64,000 nt of DNA from Ostrinia nubilalis. Its lineage: Eukaryota > Arthropoda > Insecta > Lepidoptera > Crambidae. The DNA lies in the NCBI RefSeq assembly GCF_963855985.1, contig NC_087099.1:10136001-10200000 (forward strand), given 5' to 3'. The first letter of the stretch is position 1. Each line of letters begins with the position of its first letter. The position numbers were made by a program, and so were the translations under genes. Under the pieces are notes generated by a model. It saw only the letters and a list, made by a program, of their open reading frames with translations. It did not search any database and had not been told where the DNA came from. Below are positions 48,437-61,800 of this stretch, one piece after another.

Positions 48437-49479
48437 CTATAGTACGAGATCGGAATATTTTGCTGGTACGAACCGTGTCCTAAACAACGGATTACAATGC
48501 GGGAAGGCGAGCTCAGAACGATACTGATCTGTGTCTACTTGATAAATTGTAAAGCTGTACAAAATTTATGGAACTTACGTGTGAGCTGTACCTAAAGTGT
48601 GGGTGTCAATACACGTGCTATAATTTACGGTAATAGAACAATGGTTGAGTAAACAAAATATTGATAGCAAATCATTTTAATGCGGTGGTCACGAGTGGAA
48701 GAAGAAAATATTTTAAGCGTTACTCACGATTCCATTGATGTCAGGATGTTACATTTTATTTTCAATTAAAGAAATACCTAGACCTAAATATTATGATATT
48801 TTATTTATAAACAAGAAAGAGAAAGAAGTTTTGAAAGTTCTTAAGTTTACTCTCGTTTCATTCATGCTATGGCGTATTGGGATCAAATAAACGTGTTTGC
48901 TACCAAAAAGTCACAAAATAACAACTTTACAAGGAGCATCTATCAGGTTTTAAGGCGGTATTAGCGCCATAATAGGAGCAATAAATTCTCCCCTAAAAAC
49001 TGGTCACCCTCGAAGTAGACAAAAATGACCAGAATAAATTGGTGTAGCGGTGGCAGCCGATAAAACATTCAGTTTATGGGGTGTCATATTTACATTCGGA
49101 AAGATATCGACGTGGGAATACAGATAAGTACTTATTTTTGTGGACAATATGTTCCTATTCTTCCCAATCCCAATTTGAGCGCACCGTATACATAACTCAA
49201 CATCTTATCTACATAGAAAAGGATGTAGGGTAAAAAAGACCACACGTTAGCATCAGAGTGTTTGTATTTTTCTAATTCATCAAGTACGGCCGTTATGTTG
49301 GTATCTATACAGTTGATGCAAGCTAATCCAATTATCGGTTCGATCCAATTAAACAAAGCGCCTCCCGTATGGTGCTAATTGATTGACCATAAATAGGGAT
49401 TGGTGTAGCTACTGCATATTACCATGCACCCTGCGAATACAAGGCAGTTTCAGATAACGCGCCGCGGGAACACGCATTT

Positions 49480-49960
49480 CAGTGCGTACCCATTAGAAGC
49501 CATTACGAACCGTGTTGCGTCGCAGTAAAGGTGACGTTACCCCGCACAATTTTCATTAAGAACATTTCACACACGATGCAGACGTGTGTAATCTTCGGCT
49601 ATATTTATACGGAAACGGCGCGAAAACTCCCCCAAATGGAGGCCCAAGATTAGTCGGGCTACGCCACCGCGCGGATGCGATGCTACCAAATAAAATGTTT
49701 AGGGTCATTTTCGCCGACAACGATCGTGGCCAGCTCCCCGAAATGCCAATAGGCCTATTCCTTGTAGAGGGGAGGTATGGCAACGCTGTCATAAATTGTT
49801 GCCCGCAAATTTGCAATCCTATCTATTTGGCCCGGTGAGGGAGGTCCGACATTAACATAACTGTATGTAGGCAATTCGCCGTGTAGCTTTATGAATATAA
49901 GCGTACGCAACCGCGTGCGGTGCTCTCGAACTTTTACGTTTGGAACGCTCCTCGCGGGCA
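49480..49960. other. GC-balanced non-coding block in intron 2
   Basis: Unlike the AT-rich intron around it, this block has mixed composition and frames open on both strands at once (49556-49816 minus, 49584-49838 plus, 49755-49961 minus). None shows a domain. It includes a perfect 12-bp palindrome AATAGGCCTATT at 49748-49759. The look is that of a conserved regulatory element rather than a gene, but conservation cannot be judged here. Confidence 0.35.
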
Positions 49961-50873
49961 CATTTTGTGAAAAAAATATCCACCCTTATAACTCGCTCGT
50001 ATAACCTGGCAATAAGAGTATTTTCCCTTTTGTTTTATAAAAACATTTGTAAATTACGAGAAATGTGTACCTTTGTTTTACGTTCACCTTTACGTTAACA
50101 TTTTGACAATATTCTTTTTTGCGGAATGAAAGTAAGATCGTAATATTAATAAGTTTATCCACATAATTCAAAATAACTTCGTTATAGACTTAATAGCTTA
50201 AATACCTGAGAAAGTTCAAGCATATGTCACATTTACATTCTTTGGTGCAATTAGAAAAACGTTTTTCATTACTAATTTCGCTTCTGAAAATTAACCACAA
50301 AACGTTTTAATAAATCTCTTCTTAGGGGCTGGATTAATTCTTAATTATAACCGAGCCATAGAAAAAGGCTCCAGTTCAAACGCGTGAGTGACGCAATTTA
50401 ATCACTTGGCCATAAATAGGGGAGAGCGGGGAATATTAAACACATTCCTTAGTTATAAGAGCCCCTTAATTGTGCCTAGATGGGCACTCCTGTATTTTAA
50501 TGCCCGCAATTTGTATGGACCTGTTTAAATGAGTGGAATTGCTGGCGTGACGAGAGTACACAATAGGTCCCTGAGTAGTCCAGACTCTATAATTAGAAAC
50601 TGAGAAAAAATGCAGCTTCTTTTCTGTTTTCGTTCATCTAAATTTGAGCTAAAAATGCCTTGAATTTTGATGAACAAATGCTTCATTCAATGTCAAATCC
50701 TAGCGCTCGAATGTGTCATCAAGGCCCAGTGATAAATTACGTTACTATGACAGCTCCAATTACTGTAACGAGCAGCAAGCTTTTAAGTATAATAAACTAA
50801 CTATTAACACAATAAAGTCAACAGTATTAAACGTAACTAAGCACCTTACGTGGTCCTATCATAGTTTACATGC

Positions 50874-50928
50874 CGGGCCCAGGCCCGTTTGCCGCTTTAG
50901 GGCCTATTCCGAGGGCAGAATAGGCCCT
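50874..50928. repeat. GC-rich double palindrome
   Basis: CGGGCC-CA-GGCCCG at 50874-50887 is a perfect palindrome with a 2-base centre. Eleven bases later AGGGCCTATTC (50899-50909) pairs exactly with GAATAGGCCCT (50918-50928) over an 8-base loop. Strong stems next to each other in AT-rich DNA are unusual. A transcribed structured RNA or binding-site palindromes are possible. Confidence 0.6.
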
Positions 50929-53900
50929 CCGTAATTAAAACGCTGTAAACTTACAATTATTAAGTATGAACAACCGTCGGGCGCATGGTCCTTCAGGTAA
51001 AACGTGCGTATACGATTATAAAACTTAACTTTGTCATAATAAGGGTTGTTTAAAACCATTATTTTATTTGTACTAATACTTTAATGAAAAATGTTTTTTC
51101 ACAAAACGTTTGCTATACTAAATCAGAACTGTTTATGATTTAAATATAAATAAATATTCAGTTTCAATTTACACATATGATCCAAATACAAATTGGTATT
51201 TAGACAGCTTGGACTCTATTAATTTGCATAATAATGTTCTTGATTTTCTTAAATGACTTTTTACTGATAATTTCGAGTTGTAAAACCACCTTTATCTCTA
51301 TAAAGACTAAATGTATGTTTTGGCTGCTAAAATATTGAAGAAATTGCATTGGTATAAAAACATATACAACAAAATAAAAGTTTATTTCTAATAAATAACC
51401 CATCCTTTTATAATTATAAATATGAAGTAGTTGTCAGTTTACTTGTACTCAATGAACTGCAGAATTGATTTTATAAGTCCATTAATGAATTCAAACAGTA
51501 CATAATGATAGTAAATAAATAGGTACGTGTCCTTTATCTCTTTACGATAGGACAGCCACTGTGAAACAATCTCGTTATCATTTTAAATGGATACAGAATC
51601 TAAACTTATCTGCCACATCGGACTCTGAGCATGCATACCCGCATTAAGTTTCAATTATAACAATTTATGCGTCAGATATCCAACGGCCGAGTGTAAAACC
51701 CATAAATTATATACTTGAATTAATAAGTGCACAATAGAGGACCTAACGAGCTCAGCTGGAGGCCCATACACATGGACAAATTAAATTTGCATGTTACACC
51801 CCTCCTATCCCCTTTTACCCCGTCTCCCCCCATGTGCGAGTTATTAGCATTGGCCATTTTTAAACGACTTGACCGAGGGGAAAATGGGGTGACTTGCGGT
51901 TTCTATGTAATTTATTAGAATGATTTCCGTATCAAATATTAAAGGTGTTTCGGGGTTAAAATGTAAATTTTCGGCTGCAGCTTTAGTTGTTTGCTACTCA
52001 AAATTAAATTTAAATCCGTTTTGTAACACAAAAATATACAACCTTTATTGTAGCAAAAGCGCTGAAAGGATTTGTTACCCTAAATTGTATATTGCCAGGT
52101 ATCTAAGTAACTGGAGTTAGTAAAGAATAAAATCCATTTGCATTTCATAACACTATCAGGCGAAACAGCAATTTTCTTGCTGATAAAAGCGCCCATTTTT
52201 CCGCTGAAGCTCTCTACCTAGACATTTTCATACATTAGGGGTCTATTCTGGAAGCATTCGCTCGCATCCCGTCGACTCGGGCGGGGCGAAATTATAAAAT
52301 ATAACAACATCGCGCGCCCTTTGTTTTTTAAAAGGTAACTGATAGGGCGCGCACATACAATATTCAAATCCAGCAGGGGAAACTAATTCGTTTTAAATTA
52401 CGTTACGATATTGCGTTTCGAGTTAAAATATAGCCGATATAAACAGACGAGAGAGGGTTGGGATAAAATATTACAGACTCAGGTTCTCGCAATTAGATTA
52501 TCTATTAGACACGCCCGCACGTTTCGTGATTAATATCGAAATATGTTTGGATTTAAACAATGCGTACATAATCCTCTCTAAAATTGCAATTACCTTTGTT
52601 ATGTCATAGACGTAGTAAACAAAGACTGATTCGTGTGAAGGACTTATAAGTTACATTCAATGTGACTGTGTACAACCTCTTTGTGAATGCCTTTTTGACT
52701 TAGAATACTACTTATAAAATTTCCCTAATTTTCGTAAGACAAATAAATTGGTACGTACTTATGTCTGGTTAGTAGCTTACCAACCATTTACAAGTGCCTC
52801 TATTGTTAGTTAATTTGATCAATATTTTTCATAAAATGCGATCGTAAAGTTACCTTAGCCTTCAAGGTGAGGCGTGTAGAAACATCCAATCTAGAATCAC
52901 ATTGTGAAATGATTTTGCTTTGATAGTTGCGGTTTTCTGTTTCAGCTATGCCCTGAATCGCGGGTAATCTTGATTTCGCAATGGCTAATAAACAACTGCC
53001 GCAGAATTGCTTTATTTCTTATTACACAACCGGTTTACTGCGCTTATAATGTTTCAAAAGTTCGGATTTGAGATTTAGGAACACTCAAACTCTTCCACCC
53101 ACCGGCTTAATTTACAACTTTGAGAGCGGAACCCTGTTATCGCAACACGTTTCGCACTGATATTTATTAGACAGGTGCATATTTTATTAGCTTTCGGACA
53201 TAAAACAACACATAAAAACTATCACTCGGCTCGCGAGTCCCAAACACAAATCTTGTTCGCAATAAACGAGACGAAACGAAACGGGAACGTTAATAAAGAT
53301 ATAATAATAAATATCCCGGGAAAACCTTTCGGGATTCGAATTAAACTAAGGGTAGGAAAATTGCGAGAGTCCCCAAGGAGGAGGTGAGCGACAGCTGCGA
53401 AGCCTAATGTCCTTTCTATTTATCTGTGATCGGGAAAACGTAGATATTACGGGCATATCGTCTGTGATATTACATTCCCCATACGACGCCGTTAGACTCG
53501 AGCAGATGCGGTGATATAATAGCGATTAATGTCATAATCGCCACCCCGAATTCCTCGTGTTATTACACAGTGTGTCATCGAAAGCAGTCGCGAACCAAAG
53601 CTAAAACGTAAACTTGATTTACAGTTAACAAAACTAGCGTACAAAACACGAATTAATAGCGCGTTATAGCTTAGAGGCACGATCATTGCGTAAGGCGCGA
53701 TGACAATCTCTGTTTTATGGAGGAGGCATCGTAAATGTCTATTAATATGAATGGGTTCCAATTACTTTTATGATTCGCATTTTGTCGAGAGACGGTCTGA
53801 AAAAAGTTTACGACGGAGCGCCCCTGGTCTGCTTGGTTTATGTTGGTTTATGTCATGGGGTGGAGTGGGGCTGCGTGGACAATCGCTGCTGGGACAGATG

Positions 53901-56900
53901 GGCCACGGCTCCCAGACCTCACCTGCAGGGGTTAACTCATTCTAAAATTTGATTTCAAAACACGCATTGACATTTACGATGGCGTTTTGAATGAGAACTC
54001 TGTTAGACCACTCGCGCTAGGATTAAAAATAGATTTCGCGCCGTCTAAGTACCATCTGTATGAAGGCATAGAAACGGATTCTCAATACCTACCAGATGTT
54101 TCTAGTTCAATGCCAAATTTATTATTCATTGACTAAGTCTGAGCACGAATTTTATATGCTAATAAAAATAGTATTAGAATAAACTGAATCAAACTTTTTA
54201 ACGCGAAGAAAAGGTTGTCAAACAAGTTTATACATGATAAATTGCAAATTATAGAGCTTATAATAACAACTTAATCAAACTTTCTCGGCTTAAAGGAATA
54301 CCTAAATCAATGCCCAAAATACCGAAAGCGTGTTTATAAATGTTTCGTTCATGAGGAGTGCATCGATGAAGCAATTATGACGCGAACGCTCCCGCAAAGA
54401 GTATGATATCATACTAAATTAAAACTCATATTTGTGTACGCGGGTAAATTATTTCGTTGCGAAACACCGTTTGAATTCGACATGTTTTGATACTCGCGGC
54501 CTCCAACAAATCTGTCACTGACTCACTCAATATACGTGACTATATCCCAATATGCCTTATAAAGAAATACATCCTTACTAAATTAATTGCACCGTTTTTG
54601 AGACACTTATCGCAATTTAACAACCAATAAAATGGCAATGCGTAACGTTCCTAAAATTTGGCCAACGCTGGCACACGCACACAAACAATTTAAACGTCTT
54701 ACACGCGTATCTCTGTAAGAATAGGCATATTCGAAATCAGTGCGGAGCAAAACGAAACCACCTTATGACTCATAAAGCTCGTGAGCACAAACAATGAGAC
54801 AACTGAACATCTGAAAGGCACAATAATTCCCATTCAAAGAATCAGAATGCGTCGATCCGAATGAGTATAGGCCAATAACGTAGTGCCAACTTCCTCTGCG
54901 TGGCGGGCCGGGACGGTCTATCACATGATATGAACCGCTGAATGCGTCTTATTACACTTTTATCGGTCGTATCAGTCATAAAATGGTAATGAACGAGCGT
55001 TTCGGACCAAACATCCGAGCGCGAGATTCAAATGTCGATATAAAACGTAACCCGAAGTCGTCACTTCGTCGAAACGTAATAGGAATAGGGTATGCGCTTT
55101 GAAAACAACGTAACACGAGTGCTTCAATGGCCGCTGTGATAGCACGATGTTTTTAAAAGCTCTTTTATTGTGCGACCGGTGTGTATAGTTCCGTTGCAGG
55201 GTTGCCGTTTTCAGGAATAAAACCCTTCAAGGAACAATCAAAATTAATAAAAAAATATGCTACTAGATTTACTAACATGATAAAGCATAATAGTTTCTAC
55301 AATAAAAAACATTTTTAAAGACATACTTAATTTATGCCTAAGATTATAAATAATGCAATCATTAAGTCTTGTTAAAATATCAGTCTACAGGTTCTGTAGA
55401 TTATTATTTTTCCTGACATTTCATTAAGAAAAGAATCATCGTGATTTTAAATATATCTTTCCCAAAAAAATTAAAACTAATTGGATGTTAGACGTCTTAG
55501 ATCAAACGCGATATTTGAAATATCGTTTTCTTTGTGAAGTAAAAGAACTTGGCCGGCGGAAAAGTATTTCGAAATCCACGATACAGTTTTAAACATAACC
55601 TTCCTAATATACGATTCAGAAAGGATCGGTTCAATTTCCTTAGTAGGGTCGGTTATAGATTCGCATGAAAAATTACGCACCCAAGGGTTCAAAGATACCA
55701 CAATTTACTCGTGAAAATCTGTAAAAGTTGGCAGTATATTTCTTTTCATTGGCACAGATTACAGCGGAATCCCTAGTAACAACACATAAATTCTCTGATC
55801 TTTTGAAATACAATTAAGAAGATGTTGCTTTGAGTAAATTAGGTGAATGGCTTCCAACCAAAGCGTCAGTGAAATATCTACGGAGTTCTAAACAATATTT
55901 TTTACGATGATTCTTCATTGGTTGCGGCATTGCGATGCAACATGCCGATGTCGTGTTTATGCACATAGAAAGAGACATTTAACCTCCCATCTTTTTAAAG
56001 TGTGAAAATCTGTAGCTGTAATAGGTACAAACGATAACAAATAAGACCCTGCCAATCTTTTGCAACTGAAGCACAGCTGAAAACTGTGTCTCGATCACAA
56101 CTGAAAACAATTTTTGACACTTTTACTTCTTTGTTATAGGTATATGCGAACATGGTGTTTAAACTTAAGATGCCATTGCAATAATCAACAACTGACACTA
56201 AGTAATATGTTCAGAATTTCTACCTACTTGTCTCTATGATGAATATGAGATCGATATCGGTAAAGCGCAGACGCGACAGATGGTGCATCTCTAACGCATC
56301 AACCAATGAGGACCCGGCCTTAGTCGAGAGCTCGAAACACGAGTTACTCGTACCATAACAGTTTTTTCTGACGCCCCAACGCATTATCTGTGACTGATGG
56401 AGTCATTTTCAAAAATAAAACGGCCCTTGCTAAGAGAATATACGACCACTTCACATTAATATATTATCAAAATAACGCTGTGAGCGGCCTCTTATCTCAC
56501 CAATACACCCATAATGTCTTATAGGAAATAAAGTATGTACTAAGCAGGGGAATTTGGTGTTACAAACATCCTGCTTCAGTACTCACACGTGGGGTTCTTG
56601 TGTAAATAATTACAAAGGGAAAAATTAAAGCTCTGTAAGCCAATTGTATCCGGATAGCCGAAATAGAGCCGATATATGACTTCTGAGTAACAAGGCCCTA
56701 TTATAAACACCTTTTGATGTATTTGCGTTTGTTATTAAGTATTCAGCTTTAATCAAACATCTCGTAGCTTTACTCTTTTGATTTCATGAGCCATAATTAA
56801 ATAGGTTTTCTTTTATATTAGTCGATTCTTAAAATCCCATTGCCTCTACGCTTTTGAAAATTCTTTTATTGTTGATAATTTTCACCTTGATTTTTGCTAC

Positions 56901-58242
56901 CGGTAAGCCTAAATAAATTTAAAGCCCACACTACTCGACAAAAAAGGTTAAATTGCAAAGTTTTTAATTAAAACATCACAAAGGCAGAGCGAATTAATCC
57001 CTGCACTGCGGTGGGCGGACGAATGCAGCATGCGCTTATTTTGCTCTCGTTGTCCATTCCGACTTTTGGAGATAGGGGAAATCCTCACTGGAAATTCTCT
57101 ATACAACCACCGTGGAAATATCAACCTTAGCTATACAGGTTTAGGGTTAAAAACCAAACTGTATCTCCCATGCAATTATTACTCAGCCGGCTTTACCGAT
57201 TGCAGTCTAAAAGCAACCTAGTGCGTGGATGCTATGGTCGATTTTTGCATGTCATAGTGTTTTCAAGGGAATGCATCCCGCGCAGACTCGTAATTGCGCG
57301 TGTTGGGATTCGGGACGCCATGTTATTACAACTTTCTCATACGACTGTCTACGTTTTAGCGGTTTGTTACTGGAATTGGTAAACGAAAGGTGTTAAAATT
57401 CGTTGTTAAATTACTACAAACATCGATGACAGAGTTTTAATGTGTCACGTAATTTTTTAAACAAATGAAATACATCTCTTCGTTGTTTAAATTCCATTCA
57501 TTAATTGGCACCTAAAGGACTTAAGTGAAATGTTTCTTTTGGTAAAGTATTGAATTCATTTACTCCATTCAAATACATCCACATAATCTTACTAAGCTTT
57601 CATTGGTGAGAACCACTAGTCCAATAATTCTTAACTTTAAAATTATTATTAACCTTGCGTTAACAACAACAACTCTTTAAACCATTTTAAACTAAAAGTC
57701 GACTTCAAACACCTCCAAGAACAGTTACAGCTAAAACTTAGAGGTAGAGTCGAGTTGAAAATGTTAATTAAATTAAATTACAATGGAACTGGGATAGTTT
57801 AATTAATTATAATGGCTTGGATACAAACGAGATTTGGACTTAGATAATTGACCTGTGTGGGTACTTTTAGATGCAAATTACTGAAGTCTACCTACTTACG
57901 ATCAATATTAAAGTAAATGAACTCTATTATTTAAAAAAGCATTATTGTAAATCGTTGCAGCATGTTATCTCTTTCAAATCAATAATATGCCTATTGAAAG
58001 AACTCTATCACGAAGAAATAACATCACGAAAACATCATTTTTAAAACGCTGTCTCTGCCAGATTCTCTCCTTCGATACGACTGCGTGAAAAAAGACATTA
58101 ATGTATGACAAATTGTACAGCACCTCTAGCGCCTACTATCAAGAAATAAAATCTTCATATAATTTTTAACACACTCGCTAAAGAGCTCATCTAACGTAAA
58201 CTCATGGTGATCACAAGAACTCTCTTTTACTTTACTGTAAAA

Positions 58243-58486
58243 TCCTACTAATCCTACTATCCTACTTAATATTATAAATGCGAAAGTTTGGATGTCATGA
58301 TGTCTGGATGTTTGGATGTCTGGATGTCTGGATGTTTGTTACTCTTTCACGCAAAAACTACTGAACGGATTTTGTTGAAACTTTACAGTATTACTGTTTA
58401 TAACCCAGATTAACATATAGGCTATAATTTATGACGATCTGTGACATACTAAATTTCACGCGGGTGAAACCGCGGGCAAAAGCTAG
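58243..58486 (+). mobile_element. Helitron-like non-autonomous element, well preserved 3' end
   Basis: It begins near TCCTACTAATCCTACTATCC, continues ATTATAAATGCGAAAGTTTG, a GGATGTCT minisatellite, and CTTTCACGCAAAAACTACTG, all hallmarks of the most common lepidopteran Helitron family as I know it. The 3' end has a CGCGG/CCGCG stem (58459-58463 and 58470-58474), then GGCAAAAG and CTAG followed by T: a standard Helitron terminus. Confidence 0.8.
58289..58342. repeat. GGATGTCT/GGATGTTT minisatellite
   Basis: Eight-base units (GGATGTCT, GGATGTTT and a TGATGTCT variant) repeat about six times inside the Helitron. Such variable internal repeats are typical of this element family. Confidence 0.8.
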
Positions 58487-58504
58487 TATTGTATAAGACT
58501 TTAC

Positions 58505-58650
58505 CGTCCGTATTCACAAACGATGCTTGCTTAAGTAAAGCAGCAAATCGAATGCACAGCGATAAATAGAGCTCTGTGATTGGTTCGTGTGTGACCCTGT
58601 GCGTCCACGTGCACTGTGAGACCTCATAGTAATGTTTGTGAATAAGGGCG
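58505..58650. mobile_element. MITE family A, copy 5
   Basis: CGTCCGTATTCACAAAC at the left and GTTTGTGAATAAGGGCG at the right, same orientation as the 25.5- and 42.1-kb copies. It begins 18 bases after the Helitron 3' end. The short minus-strand frame at 58449-58676 runs across both elements and is not a gene. Confidence 0.85.
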
Positions 58651-58819
58651 TAAATGTTGTACTTTAACCTATGCATCTAACCTGACATCACTTAAGGAAT
58701 TATTCAAAAAGTAATATAATACTAAATCCTTATGAGAATACAGATGCAAATGCAGACATCTATATTGCTTCCCTTATTCAAATATTATACAAAGCGCAAT
58801 TTTTTTATCTGCCACAAAC

Positions 58820-58830
58820 AGATGGCGCCA
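58820..58830 (+). promoter_or_regulatory. CTCF-like core motif
   Basis: AGATGGCGCCA matches the AGRKGGCRSYR core of the CTCF consensus at all but the last base, in the same orientation as the motifs at 18469 and 48421. It lies just outside the repeat pair at 58.2-58.65 kb. Confidence 0.3.
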
Positions 58831-61800
58831 CAATCAGTTTTATATGCTCTACGATGCATCGTTGCTAGGTCTGTGCTCAGGTAAAGCTAGGCTACAAATT
58901 CGCTTTATCATTGTTGTATATCAACATTTTTTCCTGAAATTTTGACAAAAAAGACAATAAAAGACACAAGCTCAGGGTTGATTGGGGATTCGGGACATCC
59001 TGATGCTGTTAGATGCTGGTGGTTTGCTGTTAGAAGACCGTTTCCCTAAGTTGCGTTAAATTACTTTTGAAAATAAATAATCATAAAGATGGGATATGAT
59101 CTAAATATTTGCAGAGCTGAAGAGATTTCCCAACAATTTTCAGTTACTTTAGTTAGTTACTGCAAAGATCGACCGGTCTTCGTATCTACGCATAACGTTG
59201 CCAGTATTTGGGCTTTGGGCTTAAACATTCATCTTCTTCATCACGTTAGTAGAATGATGCCACCATATTTTGAACTTTAGTTAGATACCATAAGGTTAAA
59301 AACCAATCAAAAATATTTTCTCTATACCAGTTCTTTAACCCTTTAGAGGCATTTTTCTGTCTCAGACGTTCAGTACGTTTGTGCTAAATTTTTAGGCATT
59401 TTTCCACTCGGACGTTGTTTGGCAAGCGTTTCTCTCACTGGAACAACAGCTCAGACCTGCGCGTTGGCTCATTGCACATTCGACGTGCATTATGTGCCGT
59501 GGCCTATGCAGCAACCGGTTCGGCCGGCTACCGCGAACGCGTTTACGACCCAAGACAGTGATCTATGGAGGTTTTTGAGATAACCGAGGCATTAAAATGA
59601 AAATTCACCAGAAAGCTCTCAGCTCGAGCCGTTTAGTGGCCCCCTTTGAGCGGTTTACACAACGCTACCCAGTTTACTTTAAAAAGTGTAATTACTTGGT
59701 TAAAAATAAGTTTAAAAGCCTTAACTTGGTAAATAGTTTGAGCTTTACATATAGGCTACCGAATTATTGGCTATTGTACTACAATGTATTGGATTTCGCA
59801 CATAAAGATACCAGTTTTTTAAATAAAAATTATTAACGCGCCTATTATCTCAAAAGCTACCTGCTTTGACCTTATATGTGACCTTTAAAGATAAACAAAA
59901 AAAACAAAACAATAACGTCATTTTTAATCCTTAGAAGGATAAACACACGCTGATTTGATCAATGGCAGACGAAAAATTAAATTATTTATGGTGTTTATTA
60001 ATAAAAAATCACGAATAGATAGTGCTCGATGAACGCAGTAAGTATTAATTTAACATTTTTATCTTCAACTTGGAGTTACGTAACTTTAATACGACATATT
60101 TATATGTTAAGTGTATGTTACGGAGATAATGGATACATTCAAACTAATTAAATCGAACGTTATGTGCCATTTGTGATATCGGCTGACCTATATCTTGGAT
60201 AAAGTCATCAATTTCAATAAATGTTGTCATAATATCCACAATGTATATGTTTGCAATAAATAGCTTTTATGGCCACAGTGAATGTGCACTGATCTTAAGT
60301 CAGTGTGTGTTTGTATTAATTGAGTCATAGTCTAAAAGAGTTTTATGTGGACAGTTATATAGCCATTGGTTATAAAGGACTCTTATATTGTATGAGATAG
60401 TTGTTCTGCTTGTTATTTATGTTGAACATTGGAAATGTAGAAACGGAGACTGAGTGATAGAAATTACTTATGTCATATCTGTGACTACGCTTTAAAAGTA
60501 CATTATGTAAATAACAGTTTTTTTATACATTCGCACCTAATTTAATGGACATAGATACTGAAATTGACGCTTTTACCCATTTGATTACCTACCCCATTTG
60601 ACCCATTATTGAAAGGTATATACATAGTAATGTTATTTGGAATATTTAGAGAGATGAATTTGAATGAATCTTCGTTAAATTAAACTTAGTGCATAGTTTT
60701 TTTATGTGCCTAGCTTTAGATAACTAATCTGTATCCCCCTTAACCTCTTACAAATGACGCTATTGGAAAATCCAAATGAAAACTCTTTAGGTACATGACT
60801 ATGAGCAATAAATATAAAAACGTAAATATCGTCAGCCGTATGACAAAATAATTAAACCTAATGCTACTTAGACATAACAAAGGATCACTAATTTACCGGC
60901 AATATATTGGTATTTTGTTTTCCAAAGACTAAGGTGATTCGCAGAAACATTAAATAGCTATACGAGGTACAGTTAGCAGAGGATTACTTATCAAAACGTT
61001 TTCTTAACATACAGAAATAGCTTTATTATAACTTGACTGTTTTGGATACTTATAACTGTAAGATACTGTATTCAATCCTCTACTATTCTATAGCGAAGGC
61101 TATCAACCACAAAATTCTGCTGAAGCCACGATGCGCTTGCCAATATTGGCGGTGTTACTATGTTTTGTGCTGACCATACTTTACATGCACTTTTCCCACT
61201 TCTCGTTTTAACTGCTACAAATCCTGTGAAACATATTTATCATTAATTTTGAAATGCTAGATAAAATACAGTCATGTAGGCTTCCAATTCTAAACAAATT
61301 TTCAGTAGATAATTTCCATCACTGGTCAACTCTTCTAAAAAAAAATTCCACATAGAGCTTTTTTCGTGGGAAAATCCATGGTCCAAGTTAAAAACCAGCC
61401 CTTTAAAAATAATTTGAGCCCTATTGACATAACCATAGGTAATTTAGGTCCATGTGAGGGGTCATCGACCCCGTTTAAATCAGGTTGTCTGCGGTTGATC
61501 GTGCGTCCGTTTGTCCCTCTCTGATGTATACGGAGTTGTTAGGCATTTAGAGGGTATGTTCAGGGAAAAAAGCGTTTTTTGTACTTATTGCATTTTGCAA
61601 CTTGCATGTTGTTTCTTCTAAGAATCTACAGGGTTCTGATGATGATGGTATCATTGGTGGTTTCTTGTAATTTAAATGACTCATAGGATTTCAAAACAGA
61701 CTGAGCTTTTTATAAGGTAACGTTCAGTTTCAGCCAAAATGACCCTACAAATCTATAATACGATGTAAGTGTAAAATACCAAGCTGATTGTCAATGAAAC

